Below, piece after piece: positions 48,507 to 60,904 of a DNA stretch of 64,000 nt. A program made the position numbers and the translations under genes. The notes beneath the pieces were generated by a model. That model saw nothing but the letters and a program-made list of their open reading frames with translations. It made no database searches and was not told where the DNA came from. How positions within the stretch are numbered: position 1 is the stretch's first letter; the number at the start of each line of letters is the position of its first letter. This stretch comes from Hofstenia miamia (taxonomy: Eukaryota > Xenacoelomorpha > Acoela): the NCBI GenBank assembly GCA_004352715.1, contig SCFE01000021.1:2318703-2382702 (forward strand), in the 5' to 3' direction.

Positions 48507-49487
48507 TCAAAGTCTAATTTGTTTTCCTCCTGTAGAAATAACTTCATTCAAACGAACTGAAACTGATTTCATTAAATTGGACTTCATTTCAGATGTCAAA
48601 ATGTGTTGACTTTCTTGGATTTTTTCTTTTAAATCGGATATATTTTTCGGATTTTTCTTCTCAACGTCATTTTTCAATATCTGCCACACGTTTTCGATTG
48701 GAGAAAGATCAGCAGAACTTGGTGGCCATTGCAAAAACTGGATATTATTTTCAGAAAACCAATTTTTTGTCTTTGCTGACGTGTGCGGGGTTGCTCCGTC
48801 CTGTTGGAGTATCCATCCATCATCATATAAAGCATCAGCATAAGGCATAAATTCAGCTATAATTTGGCAATATCTTTGACTGTCGATTGTGGCTTTTCCG
48901 TCTAAAATTTTCAAATAAAACCCACGATAGGAAAGTGCTCCCCAAACCATAATTTTTTGGTCGAACTTTGGAACCGCTTTTGTTGGTCTTGGACATTTCT
49001 TTGACGACCACACTTGTACTTTGTTTCTGTGTAGTTGAAATACGCACTCATCAGTTATCCAAACATCTTCAAAAGTGTAGTCTTTCCAATCTTTCACGAA
49101 ATTTAATCTTTTTTCTTGATGTTCTTTTGTAATCAGAAGTCGATTTTTTCTGCCAATTTTTGTAACTCCACTTTTTTTCAGTGTTCTCTGAACTGTGGTT
49201 TCATGCACAGAGATGTCGGCTTCAGTTTGAAGTCGGTTTGCAATTTTTTTCCCAGAAATATAGGGATTTTTGAGAGCAATTGCGACTGTTTTCTGAATGA
49301 ATTTTCCAATAATTTTTCGAGGGCGTCCACTTCCTTTTCTTCTTTTGAGAGATTCTCCTTGTCGAATTTTTTTCAGCTTTCGAAAATAAGTTGATCGAGA
49401 AATTTGCGATGTCGCAAAGGCGTTTTCAAGCTGTTCCAACGTTTCCATTCCGAAGAAATCAAGTAGAAACTTTGCAAAGCAAAACAA
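48507..49487 (-). CDS. Uninterrupted Tc1-type (DD34E) transposase
   Basis: This is a 326-codon open frame with no stop or frameshift. Around residues 15-60 is an HTH region (NAFATSQISRSTYFRKLKK) and a GSGRPRKI basic motif. A second HTH (VHETTVQRTLKKSGVTKIG) follows near residues 93-112. The catalytic triad is complete: Asp in VWITDECVF, Asp in ILQQDGATPHTS and Glu in ADLSPIENVW, with 34 residues between the second Asp and the Glu. An internal Met (GMETLEQ) 13 codons in is an equally likely start. Length fits the family (about 330-350 residues). It is the only transposase here that looks intact. Terminal inverted repeats were not found with confidence, so mobility is unproven. Confidence 0.92.
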   Translation of the reverse strand: MFCFAKFLLDFFGMETLEQLENAFATSQISRSTYFRKLKKIRQGESLKRRKGSGRPRKIIGKFIQKTVAIALKNPYISGKKIANRLQTEADISVHETTVQRTLKKSGVTKIGRKNRLLITKEHQEKRLNFVKDWKDYTFEDVWITDECVFQLHRNKVQVWSSKKCPRPTKAVPKFDQKIMVWGALSYRGFYLKILDGKATIDSQRYCQIIAEFMPYADALYDDGWILQQDGATPHTSAKTKNWFSENNIQFLQWPPSSADLSPIENVWQILKNDVEKKNPKNISDLKEKIQESQHILTSEMKSNLMKSVSVRLNEVISTGGKQIRL

Positions 49488-49692
49488 TTTGTTTGGTAAG
49501 TGTTTTCAAATAATTACGAAGTACCAGTTTAATTAATTAACTTTTTTGTTTGACCATTTTAAAGTTCACAAAATTCTCGTTGTCTTTTATTTTTATAGTT
49601 TGTTTTGAGATTTCAGTTGATAATTTTGAATTAAAATTTTTGAACTAATTGTTTTTAACCTATATTCTTTCATCCACAGTACATATTGTAAT

Positions 49693-50006
49693 AAGGTACA
49701 GTTCCCAAATAAGGCCATTGCCCAAATAAAGCCACCCTGTTGATATTTCTTTAAGGAACCGCAAAGGACGGTTGCAAATTATATGGATTCTCTATGGCCT
49801 TATTATGGCCGGTTGGCTTAAAAATGGTCAGTGTGGATACCTTGCGTAGAATGAAGATTAACCAAACTTATATTAAACAAAAGATGCCCCAACGGATGTC
49901 ATTCGAAAGATGAGATTACTGGATTGCTAACCAATACCTATAAAGTGCATTATAATAATATAATATTGGATAACTTGAATTGTTGGCCTTATTCGGGCAC
50001 TACCTT
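49693..50006. mobile_element. MITE with TAAGGTA...AATAAGGCC inverted ends
   Basis: The left end TAAGGTACAGTTCCCAAATA and the right end, reverse complement TAAGGTAGTGCCCGAATAAG, are imperfect terminal repeats of about 25 bases. The element is about 314 bp, non-coding and flanked by TA. Confidence 0.75.
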
Positions 50007-50715
50007 AATGTTGAATTCATTTTGTTTTGGTGTATATTTCCGCAGTTAATTTTGCAAGGAATACGGAATTGTTTTTAATAAATATTGACAACTATCTATT
50101 AAATATATCTTTCATTGAATGCTCTATTTGTGTGCAGCTTAGATTTTACAATTCTTGCTAGACGATTAGAAATCGACATGCGTGCTTGTAAATTCTTAGT
50201 TCTTAGTAATGTTGATTATTACAGTAAAGCATTGCTGTTGCTCTTGAGATGGCAATCGACATCACTTGTACGAATGACGTGTGGTCTGTTTTTATGGAAA
50301 TTTATTCTGCCCTCGTCATGAATTAATCGGTCGCATTGTAAAATAAATTTTCCATGCGCAATATTTCACTCCAAAGCATATTTCTCCGTTGAGTAAACTT
50401 AATTAAGAGATGTGCACACAAAAAACACTATTGATGCTATGCACTATACGAATAAAAACACCTGCTGCGTTATATTCAAAATATGACGCACGCAATATTC
50501 CGTCAGACTACAAAACCATTAAATGAGAATGTTGACCAAGTTCCTCATAAAAAGTAAGTATATGTTTCATTTAATAGAATTATTAATCCCAATAATTTTA
50601 TATTTCTTCATTGTTCTGTCAAAATTTGATTTTTAAATATGAAAATTTAATGACAATCTATTGAAGGTTTTCGTTTTCGATTAATCGTGCACATACCGAT
50701 AAGAAATTGGCCTGG

Positions 50716-51110
50716 AGACTAGTGCTAGATCCGGTCCAGTTGAAACCGGTTAAACCCGTCCGGTCCGGTTAATCAGGTTAAAATCCGGTTAATTAATTCA
50801 ATCCTTGATTGAAATTATATTGATTACAATTATTGCGGTGTTACAAAACAATAGAAATTTGGGAAAGATTAATATTGTTGTACTTCTAGTCCTAATCTAC
50901 ATTTTTGCTTTTCAATTTATAAAATTGAAATAAGGCACACATTATGTTAAACAACATCAACTTTGTGGGAAAAGGATGCAATTCCAACACGTTTAAATTC
51001 GGCTTGCTGTTGCTATATAGACTAGATTTCAATTAATTCATAAAGTTCTAAATTTCTTATTTTATCCTTTCTTATCAACAAAATTTCGCGTATAACCATA
51101 TGTCTTTTCT
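50716..51110 (+). repeat. Dispersed repeat with CCGGTCCGGTTAA end, copy 2
   Basis: Begins TAGTGCTAGATCCGGTCCAG and parallels 33906-34630, with an internal deletion. It lies in the same orientation as copy 1. Confidence 0.65.
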
Positions 51111-51599
51111 TCATTAAATTTTAAAAGACTACGGTCATTCTCAAAAATGCTTTCTTTACAAAAATCTATATATATATTTCAGTGATGGCCTATCTTAGAG
51201 TACCGTAAAACGGGGTAACTTGAAACTGTTTTTCTGTTTTTTTACTATTAGTTTGAAAATATATTAGAAGTAATTCACCCAGAGTCAAGAGACTACTCAT
51301 GAACCGCATGCTATGTAATGTCAAATGTCAGCAAAATAGACTATTCCCCATTTAAAAACATTTACAAATGAAAACGTAGGCTGAGTTCAAACAAAGCACA
51401 TACTTTTTGGTAATAGTGGGTAATATGAAACACTGCGATTCTTTAATAAAATAAAGCTGGTTATGGAATGAAAAGAGCAAGGTTACCTTGAAAAATCACA
51501 TTCGGCACTCTTTACATTGAAAATGAATACTTCTTCAACTCTTGTTACATTTGCCACACATCCAATGATGGCACCTAGTTATTGTCTTGTCAGATTTAT

Positions 51600-51963
51600 C
51601 GTCTCCACTCAATGAATCGATTAGAGCTCAGTATCTTCCACGACTGCCAGTAGATTGGGATAGTCCGCCAGATGCGCACCTTCCTGAAGGTCAAATAACT
51701 TCTGTTTCAGTCGCCAAATCTAGGCCAGGGAGAATCTTCAGCCCTCTTTTCTTCTTTTCTTGACATCTGTTTTTCTTTAGCAAATCGACGAGACCATGGT
51801 CCAATTTGCTCACAATTTCATCTCTTGTCAAATCTGCTCCTCCGAGAAGACGTTTCAGTAGCTCGGCCCCATTCAAAGGATGGAGGCCAGTGCAGCGGAA
51901 ACTGGGGATCAAGTTGCTAGCAACATTTTTGAGCTTCATCTTGTGCCATAATTCTGACAGCAT
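51600..51963 (-). pseudogene. Pogo/Tigger-like transposase C-terminal fragment
   Basis: Minus-strand frame from 51963 reads MLSELWHKMKLKNVASNLIP, then SFRCTGLHPLNGAELLKRL. The pattern of an aromatic-rich helix followed by GF/SFR-x-TG-hydrophobic-x-P-x-N is typical of the end of pogo-family DDE transposases. A lysine-rich tail (KKNRCQEKKKRG) follows. Only the C-terminus remains; the sequence upstream on this strand is replaced by the foldback element at 52031-52800. TACCGTAAAACGGGGTAA at 51203-51220 could be a remnant terminal repeat. Confidence 0.6.
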
Positions 51964-52030
51964 GATGGGAAAATATAATATACCTTCAACAGATATAGTC
52001 TATATCTGTTGATTTATCGAAGACCTTTTT

Positions 52031-52800
52031 GGACAAACATATCTCTCAAAATTTAAGCAATATAACTAGATTGTAACACCAGTGAATAAAAAATTGGTCA
52101 TACAGTAGCCTGAAAGGAACTAAATTATTTGTATGAAATGAAATTTGAAATAATTAACATAAAAACATAAACATTTAAGTTAATAACAAATTTTTATCAA
52201 CTCTATATATTGTAAAAAGAAATAATCAATAAATATAAAAGCATTAAAAAAGTAAAAATCAATTATTCATTATTGATTCTACAGTTTTTTGTTCTAAAAT
52301 CGTTTTTGAATAGTGACATGTGGGAATGCAAGTGCAATAAAGATAAATGACACACGACAATTTGTATCAAACTTGGATCCACTTTATGCTAATAAATTAC
52401 TAAAATTTTTAAAAAGTTAGGGTCATATTACATATCCTCGCCTATTTTACATTGTGCTCTTTGTACATTTGTTTTCATACTAAAGATATTTAAAATAGAA
52501 ATTTACTTGATTTAAATTTTTTTAACTAAAATTACTTGATATGATTGTAAAAAATGTTTACTTTTGCTAATTATAATACCATTACAACAAAATACCAGCT
52601 CTCAAAAAATTGTGTGACTATCTTAGTTAGAAAGTATGTCAAAAACAAAGGCTACAACGATCTCATAAATCACCTTAAAAGTGCGCATCCAAATTATTAA
52701 TCTGATTAGTTCCTTTCAGGCTACTGTATGACCAATTTTTTTATTCATTGGTGTTCAATCTAATTACATTGCTTAAATTTTGAAGGTAAATGTTTGCCCA
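52031..52800. mobile_element. Foldback element with about 95-base arms
   Basis: Arms at 52031-52126 and 52698-52800 are reverse complements at about 90% by eye. They include ATTGGTCATACAGTAGCCTG and AAAATTTAAGCAATRTAA. The roughly 570-base middle is AT-rich and non-coding. A TA-CAGTAGCC start embedded in each arm suggests a smaller TA-flanked element inside the arms. Confidence 0.8.
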
Positions 52801-53219
52801 ATAAAGTATGTAATTAAGGTGATTGTTTTTAAAATAATTCTCATAACTTTATAAATCAAGTAGTCGCTGTACTGCTACTCATATTGCATTCTGTGGTTTG
52901 GTTTAAAGTAATCAATATAAAATTGTGAAAATATCAGGTCTGGTAATAATGTAACTCCTTCCAGAACATCTAGAAATTTAATTGTTTGCAAAATCTGTAA
53001 TTTATAAACATTTGAAAATTTTCGTAATACAGTACCTTAGAATAAATAATTTTTCTACAAAAAATAATTTTGTTATTGTAATATTTTAATTTTATTTTTT
53101 GAAATTTAATTTTAAAAATATTGTCAATTAAATTGCATGATGCAGATATATTTGATAAACAAAATATATTAAACAATAATGCAATGTGCAGATACCATAT
53201 ATCTTTTTAAAATTGCCAT

Positions 53220-53435
53220 TAATTTTCCATTAATCGCCATAAATAATATTTTGTTTTTCCCCATTTCCATTAATGGATTTTTAAGAAACTCTAAATCCAT
53301 TAAATTTAAATTAATTTTCGAGCAACCCTGAGGAAAAATCTATTAATGGTCATTTTAAATTATCAAAATCCATTAATGGTTTTCAATATGGGAATCAAAT
53401 TTTCTTCCATTAATTTTTGAGCAGCCCTGTGAACA
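53220..53435. repeat. hAT-like terminal repeats with ATTAATGG units
   Basis: TCGAGCAACCCTGAG near 53320-53334 and TTGAGCAGCCCTGTG near 53418-53432 are both right-hand termini in the same orientation. Both are preceded by repeated CCATTAATGG motifs. They look like overlapping or nested ends of a hAT-like family. Confidence 0.5.
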
Positions 53436-53636
53436 TACTAATTTCACATTCAATATGAGATGCCAAGACATATCGATATTGCAAGCAAAACTTTCTTAAC
53501 ATTATTAACAGTACAGTTTAATTTGTTAACTTCAATTTAAAATAACATAGGATATATTTTGACATTGTAATGAATGACAATATGACTTATTTTGACTAAT
53601 TTTTCATCTTAGATTGCGCTTTTGTGTAAACAAAAT

Positions 53637-53860
53637 GAACGTATATAATATTATTAAATAGTATGTTGCTAGATGTCGTTGCAGCACTNNNNNNNNNNNN
53701 NNNNNNNNNNNNNNNNNNNNNNNNNNNNNNNNNNNNNNNNNNNNNNNNNNNNNNNNNNNNNNNNNNNNNNNTTTTTCATCTTAGAGGGGTAAATTATTTC
53801 TTCGCTAAGAACGTATATAATATTATTAAATAGTATGTTGCTAGATGTCGTTGCAGCACT
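53637..53860. other. 83-N gap flanked by repeated contig ends
   Basis: About 50 bases before the gap (from ACGTATATAATATTATTAAA to GTTGCAGCACT) recur at 53811-53860 after it. The contig ends overlap and the gap is probably artificial. Confidence 0.85.
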
Positions 53861-55870
53861 GATAATTTACATTCCATTTACCAACTACCTTGTAAACACA
53901 AATTTGAGGTAAATAAATTTGTGTCCGTATCGCACTCGTGGAAATTCAGCATAAATCCTTCTATTTTTACGATACTTTAACATTGCTAATACCTTGATCA
54001 CATGTTTCGAAACTTGCTAATATGTGGCTAGTGGCTACCCGAATTCAAGTTTATCTGAGACATGACATTCAAACCATAGGCTTTTGAAAGTCGGATTAAA
54101 ATGAATAATTTTACAAATGTTTTCTGAAATATTTTTCCTTTATCTTCAATTTGTAGTGTATACACAGTCGGGTTTAGCTTAATTTTTCGAGCTGGGTCAA
54201 ATAATGTTTTGCAGGACCATTTGGCCAGATGGGATTCACTGATCCCAGCTCTATTGCACTGGACTCACATGCGCACTGGGGTTACAAATGACGAAAATAA
54301 GCCAATGATTTCAGAATACTACTAATAATTTTTAAATAACTTATCCCAAATAGAAGTAGTGTTGTGGGACCAAATGGGACACTAGAACCGGAAGACTCCA
54401 TGAGATCTTTTGGGACAGGAGTGGAACCAAATCTTATGGGACTCAATGGAACTCTGACCAATTGTTATTGTCTCGCTAAACCCTAGGACCAATTCTGGTA
54501 AATCCATTCTCGAGGAACCAGGTTAGTAAAATATAAATAAATTTATAGCAGACGTTTTATCAGCTTCCCTTATATTTAATGCAATCCATTTAAAATTTTG
54601 CCATTATCAACCATAACGAAACATTGGTAGCTTTTTAATAACTAGTTAAAACGACATAGCTATAGTCTACGTTTAGACATATCAAATTATTCCACACGCA
54701 AATAACTTTTCTCTACAATAGTTGGTTAAAATCTTGTTTTTTGTTCTATTATATAATCTGTGATTTAGTATAAATTGTTCCCATTGATTGACAAATTAAA
54801 TTCAATTAAAGCCTTCGAATGTGCCAACACTTCTATTAAAAAATCAAACTTGCATTAAAGTCTTTTTTCTATTATATTTAATTTATTCTTTTGTTTTTAC
54901 AAAGTAAAATAATTAACACTTTAAAATAATTAACACTTTTAAAAAATTAAAAATTAACTTGGTTATAGAAAAGGTTATGTTTATCTTGCTTTGGAAAGTT
55001 TACTGTTGTTCGTTTTCGATTGTTTATTGGATTTGTTCTATTTTATTGACTTCGTTCCAAAATTTAACAAAAAATTGGATGTTTTTCCTTTAGTGAAATT
55101 CTAGCAGATTCATGAGATTTATGCAATTTCTTTCTTCTTTTATATCTTCTAAATAAATTTACACTAAGTATGGAATTTAAATCTTTTTCAAAAATTCAAA
55201 AATTTCTATGAAAACTTATTAATCTATTCAACAATCTTTGCTACAGCAATAAGCTTTAATAGAAATTTTCAACATTACTTTAAAGTATGTACCCCAATAG
55301 ACCTAGCCATGACCCTAAGATTTTTGATTTTGGAAATAAGTTTGTAGAAAATTCTTTGTAAATGTGGATTAACGGTTTTTCCTTTAAAACGGACGCTAGG
55401 CTGTTCAAGTTTTAATAATAAGAAAAGCATATAAGAAATTCTGAGGGCGCAAAAATTTTTAAAAAAATTATCAAACTAATCCGAGCCCCTTAGAAAGGCA
55501 AGCCTAGCCGAGCCGAAAATATTCAAAAGTAAATCGAGCCAAGGCGAGCTTTAAAATATCTGCTCTTTGACAAGTCTGAGATAGAGGTTATTCCATAAAT
55601 CAATTGTAAATTTAATAAACAATTTGTCTCTTCAATAATTATATAATTCGCACGTTCGATTTTTGCATTACGTAAGATAAGTATTGCCGGTTTGAGTAAA
55701 CATTTATTTACACATGAAATGTTCTGTCATGGCTCATGACCCTCAGTTGATTTTCCGAATGAATTTTAATTATAATTTTTACAACAAAATGTAATTCAAT
55801 TGACACAGTTTTAGTATATTTTAAATACATGCAGTAATTTCGAATTATAGATTTCTGTTATAGTCTTTGG
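53861..55870. other. AT-rich sequence, no supported feature
   Basis: A patch at 54360-54530 with repeated GGGAC/TGGGAC motifs may be a decayed repeat. Nothing coding was recognised. Confidence 0.45.
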
Positions 55871-56928
55871 TAGGGCCCGTACTGGGCACGGACAAACGTG
55901 TACTAGCACAGGCTTCTATACTACGGGCGCAGGCCGGGCATACGGGTTCTGAATATAGAATGACTATTTTTTGCTGTTCGAAGATAATAATTTCTTAAAA
56001 TTTTCGAAGTTTATAGTTGATTTATATCAATTTTCAGGACAAGGATTCTATATATCTGTGTATATGAACTTCGTGTAACCTATATGTAAATGTATGTCAG
56101 AAATATTATAACATTTCACATAAATATTACACTAAGTCACATAAATCATTGAAATAAATGTGATGAAATTTCCTATTATATATATATATATATATATAAT
56201 TTTGCAAATAAATGTGGATTTTGCTGATTTAATTAAATGTTCAAGCATATTTTTGAATAAATATAAATAAATGCTTGTACTAATTTTTTAGACTCAGATT
56301 CAATTTCTCATAAATTGTTCCTATATATCTTTATTGAATTCAAAAAGGTTTTCAAATAAGAAAATATTATCTAAAAAATACGAAATTATGTTTCAATTTT
56401 CGTAAATAGAAATTGATTTATTAGAAAAATAGATTCTTTGTAATATAAGAAGCACAAGTTGTTAACTTAAATATCGTTTGAAATGAATTAATGCAATATA
56501 CTTATTATACAATGTCATACAAACTGCAGTGTAGTGTTGATTTAAATTATTTTCATACAGTTTGATGTTTTATTGTCAGTTACCGTTATGAGCCGTTTGA
56601 TGCAGGATTTGGCAATGAAGTGACAAAGCTTGTTGATAAATATACTAGAAACGGAACTTGACTATGACTTTATAGTTGTAAAATTAAACTTCTTGGTGAT
56701 GTTAGCAAAAGTGCTTAATTTGGTTCTTACTGTTACTTCATTGATCCTTGTTATGACTGTTTAAGTATGCATGTAAAGTTACACATTTGAAAGTTTTCTT
56801 GTAGCTTCAAACTATTGTATTTGAATAATATTTAGCTACGGGCGGCATAACGGGCTTAGGATACAGGCACGGACAAACCTAAGGGCCTATTTTAATGGGT
56901 ACGGGCTACGGACCGGGCACGGGCCCTA
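55871..56928. mobile_element. hAT-like element with TAGGGCCCG ends
   Basis: The left end TAGGGCCCGTACTGGGCACG and the right end, reverse complement TAGGGCCCGTGCCCGGTCCG, are inverted repeats with GC-rich ACGGGC subterminal motifs on both sides. The flanking octamers GTCTTTGG and CTCTAGGT match at about 5 of 8, a poor target duplication. The interior is AT-rich with no transposase. Confidence 0.75.
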
Positions 56929-57299
56929 CTCTAGGTTATAGTTCATTGAATTAATCTGAAAATTTGCTTATTAAAACTCTTAAATCATGACATTAGTATC
57001 ATTTCTATAATCGTCCCCACTGATCAGAACATTATTGTGCTATAATCGGCTGGTATTGCATTAATATTGATTAGAGAGATGTCAATAACGAGTAGAAAAG
57101 CCTGCTCTTAATCCTCAACCAGCCTAATATTGCAAACCGTTTTACTCACATTTTCAAGCAAATGTTTTCCATGCCTTTTAAGAAATTTTGAAATCATTTG
57201 ATATATATTTAATTTTGTCTCATGTATTGGTGAGGATTTGCGCTAAAAATTATTCTGATGACTGAAGTCCGTGAGAATATTAAACATAACAAAAAACTA

Positions 57300-58394
57300 T
57301 AAAGCCTCTGGTGAGGAACAACTAACCTCCACTATTTTACTTCCTCTACATGCTTCGATTTGGAAACTAGTTATCTACATAATGACATTGATAGATCAAT
57401 CGTTTCATACATGGGACTGGCCTAAGATGAACACATAGTTGCTTAATCCTAATCTACCCTGTATGCGTTTTGACAACATTTTCAAAATCGCTTCTCGAAG
57501 TCTTGACATATTTACACATCTATAGGCAGGCGTCATGTAATGATGATGCTAAGGTTATTGATGTCCGAGGTATTTAATTCTCTAATGCAAAAAACTTTAA
57601 ACTATCTTGCAAACTCTATTGATGATGAAATGAAATGGATTGTTAACTGGATCAAAAATTATTTGACTGATTATCAACAACTGGTGAAAGTGGGTAAAAT
57701 ACGTTCGGAAAAATGTGAAAGGTTTGTTAAGGTATGTTAAGGTTGACCCCTAAGCGGAACACTCTTTACAATAGGTGCAGATGGTTTGCGCAATGATAAG
57801 GTTCAAATAAATAAATATTCGGATGACACTAGTATCATTAAAGTAATTAAATGCGAGGACGACTTTGATTGTAATCAAAATGAAATTGAATACGTTGAAT
57901 GAAATCTTTTCGGATAACATGAATCTCTACTTGAATAAAATAAAATGCAAAGAAATCATATTTCAAAGTAAAAACTCAGTTTCTTATCTTGAAAATTGTG
58001 CATTGATTTCTTTTGACGTTAATGGGGCAATTACATCAGAAATCAAGGATCTGGGTGTGATAATACATAAAAATGTATGCTGGAAAAGTCATGTAAAAAA
58101 CTAATACAATGTCTAAACTTTGTCATACGTTCTTCCCAGCTGAGGCGAAACTGTTACGCTACTTGTCGTTATCAGCCAAAAACTTTCTAAGGAAAATATG
58201 ATTGACATTATTGATGATAGTTATAAGAAACAATTTGTTTAGACAGTGAACAAAATGCAACTCAATTATCGTCATGCGCTTTGTAACAATGAAACTTGGG
58301 CGCCAAAGCAAACGTATTTCGCATCAAAGAATCATTCCTTAACACTGTCGGGAATTCAATACCATTCTTGTACGGCGTTTTCCTTGTGACACAC
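57300..58394 (+). pseudogene. LINE reverse-transcriptase relic with YSDD box
   Basis: The frame at 57540-57740 carries SIDDEMKWIVNWIKNYLTDY and QQLVKVGKIRSEK, the RT region before the active site. After a frameshift, GADGLRNDKVQINKYSDDTS provides the active-site box as YSDD. The open frame 57865-58104 continues with MNLYLNKIKCKEIIF and IKDLGVIIHKNVCWKSHV, the post-palm motifs. It is broken by several frame changes. The last part, from about 58131, recurs at 62613-62873. Confidence 0.8.
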
Positions 58395-58663
58395 NACAGC
58401 TGCAAGAATGCACATTGAATTAATCATGGTCAAGTTAAGATAAAGTTTAATGCAATTATGATGTTTTCCTTGGATAGTGCCAAAGACTACGTATCTAACG
58501 TAATCCAAGTTCATGCTTAGATTTGTCTGAAAGTTTAGTTTTTCGTTATTTTCGAAAGTGTTAAAACAGGATGTCTGTTATTTACTCCATTAAAATTTTT
58601 TTTGGTCATTTTATCTTGAAAACAAATTTCGAATTATTGAGCTAAGATAATAATATTTTGAAG

Positions 58664-59663
58664 NNNNNNNNNNNNNNNNNNNNNNNNNNNNNNNNNNNNN
58701 NNNNNNNNNNNNNNNNNNNNNNNNNNNNNNNNNNNNNNNNNNNNNNNNNNNNNNNNNNNNNNNNNNNNNNNNNNNNNNNNNNNNNNNNNNNNNNNNNNNN
58801 NNNNNNNNNNNNNNNNNNNNNNNNNNNNNNNNNNNNNNNNNNNNNNNNNNNNNNNNNNNNNNNNNNNNNNNNNNNNNNNNNNNNNNNNNNNNNNNNNNNN
58901 NNNNNNNNNNNNNNNNNNNNNNNNNNNNNNNNNNNNNNNNNNNNNNNNNNNNNNNNNNNNNNNNNNNNNNNNNNNNNNNNNNNNNNNNNNNNNNNNNNNN
59001 NNNNNNNNNNNNNNNNNNNNNNNNNNNNNNNNNNNNNNNNNNNNNNNNNNNNNNNNNNNNNNNNNNNNNNNNNNNNNNNNNNNNNNNNNNNNNNNNNNNN
59101 NNNNNNNNNNNNNNNNNNNNNNNNNNNNNNNNNNNNNNNNNNNNNNNNNNNNNNNNNNNNNNNNNNNNNNNNNNNNNNNNNNNNNNNNNNNNNNNNNNNN
59201 NNNNNNNNNNNNNNNNNNNNNNNNNNNNNNNNNNNNNNNNNNNNNNNNNNNNNNNNNNNNNNNNNNNNNNNNNNNNNNNNNNNNNNNNNNNNNNNNNNNN
59301 NNNNNNNNNNNNNNNNNNNNNNNNNNNNNNNNNNNNNNNNNNNNNNNNNNNNNNNNNNNNNNNNNNNNNNNNNNNNNNNNNNNNNNNNNNNNNNNNNNNN
59401 NNNNNNNNNNNNNNNNNNNNNNNNNNNNNNNNNNNNNNNNNNNNNNNNNNNNNNNNNNNNNNNNNNNNNNNNNNNNNNNNNNNNNNNNNNNNNNNNNNNN
59501 NNNNNNNNNNNNNNNNNNNNNNNNNNNNNNNNNNNNNNNNNNNNNNNNNNNNNNNNNNNNNNNNNNNNNNNNNNNNNNNNNNNNNNNNNNNNNNNNNNNN
59601 NNNNNNNNNNNNNNNNNNNNNNNNNNNNNNNNNNNNNNNNNNNNNNNNNNNNNNNNNNNNNNN
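58664..59663. other. 1000-N scaffold gap
   Basis: Exactly 1000 Ns, a conventional size for an unknown gap. It bounds the inverted-copy contig on its left side. Confidence 0.95.
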
Positions 59664-60035
59664 TTAAATCGCTTGCTCACTCTCAAATTGGACCCACTCC
59701 ACTCGCTCTGATGATGCTGTCACTTTCTTCATCCGTCTTTTCAAGAAAAATTGCACCCTTCACTCGTTTTTCAATCGTGCTTGTATTGTTGCTAATTACA
59801 TTTTGACTCTCAACCCTCCAACAGCCATTGATTTCTTTTTCCCGCTGCCGAGCTTCAAGAAATTTGATGTCTTTCCTCTTTGCTAAGAACTTCTCCAACT
59901 TTGCCTACACTTCCATCTGCTCCTACTTTATCTCCTGTTAATAAGCTCGCTGCCGTAAAACTTGACATATTTTTATTTTTTTGTAGTATCTGCCTTCAGC
60001 GGCTAAATAAAGTCATTCATTATTATTATATTATT
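59664..60035 (+). pseudogene. LINE 3' end, counterpart of 16700-17095
   Basis: Contains the same terminal RT-derived reading (LAHSQIGPTPLAL and shifted frames), AATAAAG and the TTA-rich tail as the + copy, in opposite orientation. It is cut by the gap on its left. Confidence 0.8.
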
Positions 60036-60219
60036 ATAAATGAGCAAACTTATGCGATTTTTACAGTTTTTTCTAGCATTTTTGAACACAGTTTGGTTAT
60101 GCTAGCTGCCAATTTATTTATATAACAAATGCAATAGTTCCAAAACGATTAGTATATGTAATCCTAAGGAAAAATTAATCCTTATAAAATTATTGCCGTC
60201 ATAAAATATATTTTACATA

Positions 60220-60379
60220 CAGTCAAATCTCACCACTATTCCACCCGTAATGACCGAGCGAAAGTGGCATAGTAGCGAGAGTGACATAGTAACGAGTGTT
60301 TGTAACAACAGGTTTATTATCGTCGGAACCGAGGAAAAGTCTCATAGTAGCGGGGTGGCATAGTAACGAGATTTGACTG
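60220..60379. mobile_element. Pogo/Tigger-like MITE, longer copy, TA-flanked
   Basis: The ends CAGTCAAATCTC and GAGATTTGACTG are perfect 12-base inverted repeats with TA on both sides (60218-60219 and 60380-60381). GTGGCATAGTARCGAG subrepeats occur within. The orthologous copy at 16454-16539 is internally deleted. Confidence 0.8.
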
Positions 60380-60904
60380 TATATGCGTTTGGTCCGAAAA
60401 CAATATGTGTATAAAACCAACACGTGAACATTAACAGCATATTAAATGTTTGCTGTTAATTCAATTCCATACTACATTTATATCTAGTGTTAATTAAAAA
60501 ATTCGCATCATAATTTGACGCTAATTACCATATCCAATCACTTTGGCGCTAAGTAAATATGCATTTTTACAAAGGTGACACATATCTAACATAGGTATAT
60601 CGCCTTCATTTTTACTCATTGTTTAATTTTAAAATAATTACTTCTATCCTGGATGAGGTCAAGTATATTAAAGAAAATTGTATTACATTAGACAATACTT
60701 CAATCTTAAAATACTACATAAACAGTATCATAGTAAGTTATTTCAAATTATAGATGATAATTCAAGCATTTGGTTCCTTTTCATATCTTGAATAAAAAAG
60801 TAAATTACTTATCTAGCAAAAAATTGATATAGTTTCAATGGAGTATTGCATGACGTATCAATTCTTATAAACATAGATAGCTGAAGTAATAGCAGAACAC
60901 TTAC

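Noticed and set aside
48593-49394. Plus-strand ORFs opposite the intact transposase
   Set aside because: They are antisense to a well-supported 326-codon frame and have no independent features.
58634-59806. Long ORFs spanning the 1000-N gap
   Set aside because: They exist only because Ns do not create stop codons. The same applies to ORFs across 61613-62612 and 23970-24508, except for the real transposase start at 24812.
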